The notes under the pieces are model-generated. The model was not told where the DNA came from. It did no database searches and worked only from the letters and a program-made list of their open reading frames with translations. The translations under genes were made by a program, and so were the position numbers. DNA of 37,853 bases from RPQK01 sp041946865. GTDB lineage: Bacteria; Acidobacteriota; UBA6911; RPQK01. The DNA is taken from NCBI GenBank assembly GCA_041946865.1, contig JBHGBF010000023.1, forward strand, positions 1 through 37,853. The letters are read 5' to 3'. Below, piece by piece: positions 32,892 to 37,853 of this stretch; position 1 is the stretch's first letter, and each line of letters starts with the position of its first letter.

Positions 32892-33813
32892 ACTGAAACT
32901 CATTCCCCGGGTCTCGCTGGCTGAGCTCACCACCATGAGGATCGGCGGGACAGCCGATTGGTTTACCCGGGTCTATGAGGTCGGCCAACTCGCGACCGCG
33001 GTGGCTTGGGCAACCGAGCGCGAACTTCCTTTCCTGTTCCTTGGCGAAGGCAGCAATGTCCTTTTCCCCGATTCCGGCTTCCGAGGCCTCGTCATCAAGA
33101 ACCGGTTCTTCGGCTTTGAGCGCTCGGGCGACGAAGTGCTCGTAGCCAGTGGTGAGAACCTGGGGGAGGTCATACAGCGCGTCAATCGGATGCACCTGGC
33201 GGGACTGGAGTGCATGTACGGCATTCCGGGAACAGTCGCGGGCGCGATCGTTGGCAACGCCGGGGCCTACGGTCAGGAGATTCGGGAATCGATCATCGAG
33301 GTGACGACCTGGTCTACTGCCGGCGTGCGGACGTTCGACCGCGAGGCGATGGAATTCAGCTACCGGCACAGCGTGTTAAAAGACCGTCGCGATCACTTCG
33401 TGCTCAGCTGCCGTCTCCGGCTGACGCCCACGACCGCCAACCTGGCTGCCAAATCCGAGGAGATTCTGCGAAAGAGACTGATCAAGTACCCCATCGGCTT
33501 GCGATGCCCCGGCAGTTTCTTTAAAAACATTCTCGTCAGCCAGCTCTCCCCCGAGGTGCTTGCCGGGATTCCTGATAGTTTCATTCAGTTTGGCAAGATC
33601 CCTGCCGGGAAGCTGCTTGAGGAAGTGGGCGCCAAGGGCGCGACTCGCGGCGACGCTCTGATTGCCGACTACCATGGCAACCTCCTGATTAACCGGCGGC
33701 TTGCGTCGAGCGCGGACGTTTTGGCGTTGGCCAACGAATACGCGCACAGAGTCTGGGATCGCTTTCGAGTACGTCTGGAACCTGAGATACTGATTGTGGA
33801 GGGAAATCACTGA
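32884..33813 (+). CDS. murB: UDP-N-acetylenolpyruvoylglucosamine reductase
   Basis: The 309-aa MurB reduces UDP-GlcNAc-enolpyruvate to UDP-MurNAc with NADPH and FAD. Seen: TTMRIGGTADWF, LGEGSNVLFPDSGFRGLVIK for FAD, IPGTVAGAIVGNAGAYGQEI, SYRHSVLKD, the catalytic-serine segment CPGSFFKNILV, and the closing acidic LEPEILIVEG. The start at ATG 32884 overlaps the MFS stop by 8 bp. It is followed 7 bp later by murA, the preceding step of the same pathway. Cytosolic and normally essential. Confidence 0.95.
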   Translation: MAELKLIPRVSLAELTTMRIGGTADWFTRVYEVGQLATAVAWATERELPFLFLGEGSNVLFPDSGFRGLVIKNRFFGFERSGDEVLVASGENLGEVIQRVNRMHLAGLECMYGIPGTVAGAIVGNAGAYGQEIRESIIEVTTWSTAGVRTFDREAMEFSYRHSVLKDRRDHFVLSCRLRLTPTTANLAAKSEEILRKRLIKYPIGLRCPGSFFKNILVSQLSPEVLAGIPDSFIQFGKIPAGKLLEEVGAKGATRGDALIADYHGNLLINRRLASSADVLALANEYAHRVWDRFRVRLEPEILIVEGNH

Positions 33814-33820
33814 TTTCACC

Positions 33821-35077
33821 ATGAACCAGAAATTCGTGATTGCGGGACGGCGCCCTTTAAAAGGCGACTACCCGGTCCAAGGCAACAAGAATGCCGCCTT
33901 GCCACTGATCTCCGCCGCTCTCCTGGCAGACAACGAGGTTACCCTGAAAAACATCCCGCGCATTTCCGATGTCCAGAACCTCGTCCGGATGATCGAACAC
34001 ATCGGCGTCACAGTGGAATGGGACAAGACGACCCTGCGGCTTGATCCGCGGGAGCTTTCCAGCGCCGACCTCCCGGATCACCTGGTTGAATCGCTTCGCG
34101 GCGCGGTTCTGTTGCTGAGTGTGCTCGGCCCGCGTTTTCGCAGCCTGACCTGCGCGGTTCCGGGCGGCTGCCCGATCGGCCGGCGGTCCTTCAGCATGCA
34201 TTGGGAAGTCTTCCAGGCGGCCGGATTCTCGGTCGTCGAGGAATTCGGGCGGATCAGCCTCGAGTGGTTGGAAGAGAAACCACCAGAGGTTTTCCTGGAA
34301 GAAAGCTCTGTGACCGCAACCGAAAACGCCCTTATTCTCTTTGCCAGCCTCGGCGCCGGGCTTATCGGCAATCCCGCCCGCGAGCCTCACGTGGTTGCCC
34401 TCATCGAATTCCTGCGGCTGCTAGGTTGCGAGATAGAGACTCATCCCCTTTATTTTCGCGTCACGCGGGGCGTCCAGCCTCAAAGCGCCCCCGTCGAATT
34501 CGAGATTCCCCCGGATTTCATTGATGCAGGAACCATTGCGATCGCCACCGCCGTCACCGGCGGGGCAACAAGCCTGCACGGGATTCGGGAGCTCGACCTG
34601 ATCGGCTTCCAGAAAACGCTCGCCCGGTTCGGCCTGACTTTCATACGGCAAGGCGAGGATATCCTCCAAGTGAGCGGCGGAGTGATCACGAATCCGAACG
34701 TGATCACCGCCGGTCCGTGGCCTTCCTTCCCTACGGATCTCGTCAGCCTCGTTATCGTCCTGGCCACACAAGGCGCCGGAAGTTGCCTGATCCACGACTG
34801 GATGTACGAGGCCCGTATGTTCTTTGTCGACAAGCTGGTCAGGATGGGGGCCCGCATCACTATCTGCGACCCCCACCGCGTCCTGGTGGAAGGTCCCCAT
34901 CGACTGCGCGGAATCCGGCTGGAATCGCCCGACATCAGGGCCGGCATGGCGCTCGTCGTTGCCGGGCTGTGTGCGGAAGGGACAACCACGATCGAGCACG
35001 CTGAGGTCATCCTGCGCGGTTACGAGGCCGTGGCGGAGAGGCTGACGGCCATCGGGGCGGCGATTTCGCAGCAGTGA
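33821..35077 (+). CDS. murA: UDP-N-acetylglucosamine 1-carboxyvinyltransferase
   Basis: The 418-aa MurA transfers enolpyruvate from PEP to UDP-GlcNAc, the first committed step of peptidoglycan synthesis. Lys23 in VQGNKNAALPLISAAL and the catalytic cysteine Cys117 in PGGCPIGRRSFSMHW are both present, so the protein should be active and fosfomycin-sensitive in principle. PSFPTDLVSLVIVLATQG, MYEARMFFVDKLVRMGA and DIRAGMALVVAGL are further family blocks. The ATG at 33821 is preferred to a TTG at 33794 that would overlap murB. The gene pair lies outside any dcw cluster. Confidence 0.95.
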   Translation: MNQKFVIAGRRPLKGDYPVQGNKNAALPLISAALLADNEVTLKNIPRISDVQNLVRMIEHIGVTVEWDKTTLRLDPRELSSADLPDHLVESLRGAVLLLSVLGPRFRSLTCAVPGGCPIGRRSFSMHWEVFQAAGFSVVEEFGRISLEWLEEKPPEVFLEESSVTATENALILFASLGAGLIGNPAREPHVVALIEFLRLLGCEIETHPLYFRVTRGVQPQSAPVEFEIPPDFIDAGTIAIATAVTGGATSLHGIRELDLIGFQKTLARFGLTFIRQGEDILQVSGGVITNPNVITAGPWPSFPTDLVSLVIVLATQGAGSCLIHDWMYEARMFFVDKLVRMGARITICDPHRVLVEGPHRLRGIRLESPDIRAGMALVVAGLCAEGTTTIEHAEVILRGYEAVAERLTAIGAAISQQ

Positions 35078-35150
35078 GGTCGGGCGGCGTGCGCCCCTCT
35101 CGTGAAATTCGTGAAATCCCTGGAGAAGGACGCCCGGGGTGGCCGCAAAC

Positions 35151-35915
35151 TCAGTCTCTTGCGGGCTTATCCGTGACCCGGGCGTCGAGCCGGTTCAGAA
35201 AGTAGGTGATCCAGTCCCGCACTTGAACGGGCAGCTTGTCATTGCCTGCCGCCGCTACTTGCTCTCTGACGGTTTTCAGCCGCTGCTCGAAAGTCACCCT
35301 GTCCCCCTTTGAGGCCGCTTCCCGGCTCTGGAGCACGGGTTCGGCCAGGTCCTGCTGCAGTTCCTCGCTCGGAATCAGGCGCATCGTGGCTGCCAGGTCG
35401 TCATACAGGCCGTGCACGCTGCGAACGGCCAGGAGGAGAAGCCCCAGCTTGGGTAGCTCCGCGCACACCACATGCTTTTCCCGATCCAGTGTCCGAGTCT
35501 CATCGACCCAGGACTTCTCCTCCCGTTGGAGGACACGCAGGTCAGCGCCAAGATCCGGAAACAACCCGGGCGCAAAGGTGATGCAGATCCCGACGGGGCC
35601 CTTAAACTCCAGCCCGCCTGCGATCTCCAGGAACACGGGAGGAGAGCCCACCAGGTATCCGGCGGAAGCTTTCGGCCCGTCAAACAGGAGGCGGAACGTG
35701 ATCGACCCCTTCTTGACCACCTCGGAGAAGGTCAATATCACTTCAGGCAGAGGTTGGACCTTGACGGCGGTGCCTTCGTTAACGGGGATCGTTCGCCATT
35801 CGGTCAACTGGCGCCTCTGCCGGGTCGGGTTCTCAGGCCTTGGAATGACTTCCTGTTCGGCTCGCAACGGAGAAAGGACCCCGGAAAGGATCAGAAGTAA
35901 AGCAGCGCGCCGCAT
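35151..35915 (-). CDS. secreted protein of unknown function
   Basis: I do not recognise a family. The start at 35915 gives a signal peptide (MRRAALLLILSGVLSPLRA, cleaved before EQE), so the 254-aa product is probably exported. The N-terminal half is beta-rich, with a segment rather like a ZU5 sandwich (GGLEFKGPVGICITFAPGLF, then LGADLRVLQREEKSWVD). The C-terminal part (about residues 175-250) is helical and charged (EQRLKTVREQVAAAGNDKLP, VRDWITYFLNRLDARV), like small C-terminal helical modules of surface proteins. There are three cysteines at most. It is convergent with murA and divergent from the MFS exporter gene. Confidence 0.6.
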   Translation of the reverse strand: MRRAALLLILSGVLSPLRAEQEVIPRPENPTRQRRQLTEWRTIPVNEGTAVKVQPLPEVILTFSEVVKKGSITFRLLFDGPKASAGYLVGSPPVFLEIAGGLEFKGPVGICITFAPGLFPDLGADLRVLQREEKSWVDETRTLDREKHVVCAELPKLGLLLLAVRSVHGLYDDLAATMRLIPSEELQQDLAEPVLQSREAASKGDRVTFEQRLKTVREQVAAAGNDKLPVQVRDWITYFLNRLDARVTDKPARD

Positions 35916-35976
35916 CCGGTCATTGTAGCCGATGTGTGTTCGAATTCCCAAGCTTTGCTAAAAAATTAGCAGGAAG

Positions 35977-36133
35977 TGGCTCCGAAAGCGCCACAGAGCC
36001 GCAAGCGCAGCGCTTTTCAGCGGAGCACGTCGGATGCGTGCCTTCAGTACGAATCGATCTTGGTTCCGGCACGCATCCGGCGCGCTCCGCTGGAAAGCGC
36101 TGCGCTTGCGGCTCTGTGGCGCTTTCGGAGCCA
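35977..36133. repeat. giant palindromic repeat, family copy B
   Basis: The outer arms TGGCTCCGAAAGCGCCACAG (from 35977) and their complement (to 36133) flank the family arm GAGCCGCAAGCGCAGCGC. There are a few mismatches, e.g. TTTTCAGCGGAGCAC against its partner. The core (about 36032-36078) is unrelated to that of the other copies, apart from a GGATGCGTGCC/GGCACGCATCC inner stem. It lies between divergent genes, upstream of the MFS exporter. Confidence 0.9.
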
Positions 36134-36267
36134 TGTCCTGCGGAGGCCGAGGGGTTGCAAATTCGCTATTTGTATGCGCCGGTTTGCAGGCAGAAAGAGC
36201 CCGGATTACCCCGGCGCATCTACCGCCTTACCCGCTGGCGGTTCTGTTCCGGCATAATAGAAAGTCT

Positions 36268-37545
36268 ATGACCGATCCAAACGAGGCTGCAGCCAGCATG
36301 GCGCCGCAGGCGTCACCGGAAACGGCGCCGGCGCCTCGATTCCTTGCCCGAACGTTTCAGGCCTTTCGTTACCGCGACTTTCGAGTGATGTGGATCGGCG
36401 CCTTTACCTCGACGACCGGGACCTGGATGCAGATGGTGGCCGAGTCGTGGCTGGTCCTCAGTCTCACGGGATCGGCTTTCTACCTCGGTCTGACCGGTTT
36501 TCTCGGCGAGCTTCCGCTGATCCTGTTCTCGCTGGTGGGCGGGGTGGTGGCCGATCGGGTCGAGCGTCGCAAGATGCTGCTCGGCTCTCAATACGTGCAG
36601 ATGACCTGTGCGTTCATACTGACCGTCCTGGTGTACTTCGGGTGGGTGCGGATTGAACACCTTCTCGTCCTGGTTTTCATTGTAGGAACGGCGCGTTCGT
36701 TCGGCGCCCCGGCCTACCAGGCGTTGATTCCGAACCTGGTCAATCGCGACACCCTGGCGAATGCCATTGCGCTCAACTCAATTCAGTTCAACCTTGCCAG
36801 GGTCCTGGGCCCGTTGCTGGCTGGCGCCGCGCTGGCCGGTTTCGGAGCAACGCTGTGCTTCGCCCTGAACGGCGTCTCGTTCCTGGCCGTGATTGTGAGC
36901 CTTTACCTGATCCGATCGTCTTTCCGCCCGGACCCGACCAGCGATTCCGTCTGGTCGGGGATGCGAAAAGGCTTCAGTTTCGTGAAGTCGCAGGGCGCGC
37001 TGTGGCAACTGAGTGTTCTCGGCTTCGTCACCACCTTTTGCGGGATTCCCCTGGTCACGCTTCTTCCCGTATTCGCCAAGGACACCTTTCACACCGGCTC
37101 AACCGGGTATTCGACTATGATGGCCGTGTCCGGTGTCGGGGCCGTTTGCGGCGCCCTGCTCTATGCGGCCTTCTCATCCGTCAACCAGCGCGGCTACCTG
37201 ACCCTGAGGGTCCAGCTCATTTTCGCCTCATTCCTGATCCTGTTTGCGGTCTCGCGAAATCTGTTCGTGAGCTATTTGATCCTGTTTTTCGCCGGTGTCT
37301 GCCTGATGACGCTCTTTGCCTCGATCACTTCGCTTGTGCAGCTCGCCACTACCGAAGAGATGAGGGGCCGGGTGATGAGCATTTTCATGCTCGCCTTTCG
37401 CGGAGGCATGCCGCTCGGCAACCTGGCGGCCGGTTTTCTCGCTTCCCATTACTCGCCGTCCGTCACGCTCATGATCCTGGGCGTGATGCTCAGCGTCTCG
37501 GCTTTAGTCTTTATTTTCTCCGGCGCAGGCGTGAAGGATCTCTAA
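36268..37545 (+). CDS. MFS exporter (EntS/DHA3-like)
   Basis: The 425-aa membrane protein opens with FQAFRYRDFRVMWIGAFTST, the typical start of the EntS/MefA-like MFS subgroup, and has 12 hydrophobic segments. The loop after segment 2 has VGGVVADRVERRKMLLGSQY; LANAIALNSIQFNLARVLGP and the second-half TTEEMRGRVMSIFMLAFRGG match this subgroup. Members export siderophores, macrolides or other small molecules. The ATG at 36268 was chosen because the family N-terminus begins soon after; the frame upstream runs through the palindromic repeat and is spurious. The substrate is unknown. Confidence 0.9.
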   Translation: MTDPNEAAASMAPQASPETAPAPRFLARTFQAFRYRDFRVMWIGAFTSTTGTWMQMVAESWLVLSLTGSAFYLGLTGFLGELPLILFSLVGGVVADRVERRKMLLGSQYVQMTCAFILTVLVYFGWVRIEHLLVLVFIVGTARSFGAPAYQALIPNLVNRDTLANAIALNSIQFNLARVLGPLLAGAALAGFGATLCFALNGVSFLAVIVSLYLIRSSFRPDPTSDSVWSGMRKGFSFVKSQGALWQLSVLGFVTTFCGIPLVTLLPVFAKDTFHTGSTGYSTMMAVSGVGAVCGALLYAAFSSVNQRGYLTLRVQLIFASFLILFAVSRNLFVSYLILFFAGVCLMTLFASITSLVQLATTEEMRGRVMSIFMLAFRGGMPLGNLAAGFLASHYSPSVTLMILGVMLSVSALVFIFSGAGVKDL

Positions 37546-37853
37546 CGTGCCTACGTCCCCCTGTTCGGCGATAAGAGATCGCGGAGCAGAAAGCTGTTCC
37601 CACAGAGCCGCAAGCGGAGCGTTTTTCGCGGAGCGCGTCGGGTGCGTCCCCGTTTCGATCGATCAACCCTTGGACGGCATACACCCGGCGCGCTCCGCTG
37701 AAAAGCGCTGCGCTTGCGCTCTGTCGGATGTCGCACCACCGTGGCCGAAAGAGCCCAGGCGGGGTCCCACACGGCCGGATCGGGCGCGTCGAACGCGGTA
37801 ACCCCTCAGTTTTTTGTTCGGAGTGTGGCAGCAACGAGGAGAGAGGCCGGTGC
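37546..37853. other. intergenic end of window
   Basis: This stretch holds palindromic repeat copy C (37601-37724) and no convincing gene. GAGGAGAGAGG near 37833-37843 followed by GTG at 37850 could be the ribosome site and start of a gene beyond the window. Confidence 0.5.
37601..37724. repeat. giant palindromic repeat, family copy C
   Basis: CACAGAGCCGCAAGCGGAGC (37601-37620) with GCGGAGCGCGTCGGGTG (37629-37645) forms the left arm, and CCGGCGCGCTCCGCTGAAAA to GCTCTGT (to 37724) the right arm, with several mismatches. The core is different again from copies A and B. It follows the MFS exporter stop. Confidence 0.88.

Overview
The window is about 37.9 kb of GC-rich bacterial DNA (roughly 60% GC by eye), densely coding and mostly chromosomal housekeeping or accessory metabolism. 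I see no phage genes, transposases, rRNA or tRNA. TPR and HEAT-repeat secreted proteins, an Agl23-type glycosyltransferase, a DksA-like/SpoIIE fusion, a heme-bearing sensor kinase with an NtrC-type regulator, and a Qrc-like membrane redox complex together suggest an Acidobacteriota-like or Desulfobacterota-like Gram-negative organism. That placement is inference from gene content only.

Layout. 298-2934 (+): a TPR protein, a small peptidoglycan-binding protein and a flavin monooxygenase, ended by a near-perfect giant palindrome (2955-3109). 3127-13592 (-): a long minus-strand run with an Agl23-like glycosyltransferase, a discoidin-domain protein, ApbE, a HEAT-repeat protein, a Tat-exported Gfo/Idh/MocA oxidoreductase, an O-antigen-ligase-like polymerase, an FkbM methyltransferase, a SpoIIE phosphatase fused to a zinc-finger-like domain, and a small unknown protein. 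13716-16665: a 2Fe-2S ferredoxin, a small membrane protein, a PLP decarboxylase and a HupE-like metal permease.

17021-27809 is the most interesting region. A well-formed sigma-54 (-24/-12) promoter precedes a plus-strand operon: a 76-aa membrane peptide, a cysteine-rich GcvH-like protein, then a pentaheme cytochrome, a Tat-exported molybdopterin-family protein, a four-cluster ferredoxin and an NrfD-like membrane protein in the order of Desulfovibrio qrcABCD. A membrane-anchored second GcvH-like protein closes the operon. Convergent to it lies a minus-strand operon: a sensor histidine kinase with two putative heme-c motifs in its periplasmic loop, an archaemetzincin protease, and a sigma-54-dependent response regulator with an intact GAFTGA loop. 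A 90-bp hairpin fills the gap between the two operons. I infer one self-regulated respiratory module: the heme sensor reads periplasmic redox state, the regulator drives the sigma-54 promoter, and the Qrc-like complex passes electrons from a periplasmic donor to membrane quinone. The jobs of the two GcvH-like proteins and the protease are unknown.

27858-37545: a zinc-ribbon methyltransferase translationally coupled to a macro-domain protein, an OPT transporter, a major facilitator gene overlapping murB, then murA, a secreted unknown protein (-), and a second major facilitator exporter. A family of long palindromic repeats with conserved arms and different cores recurs at about 2955, 35977 and 37601, with a decayed half copy at 31452.
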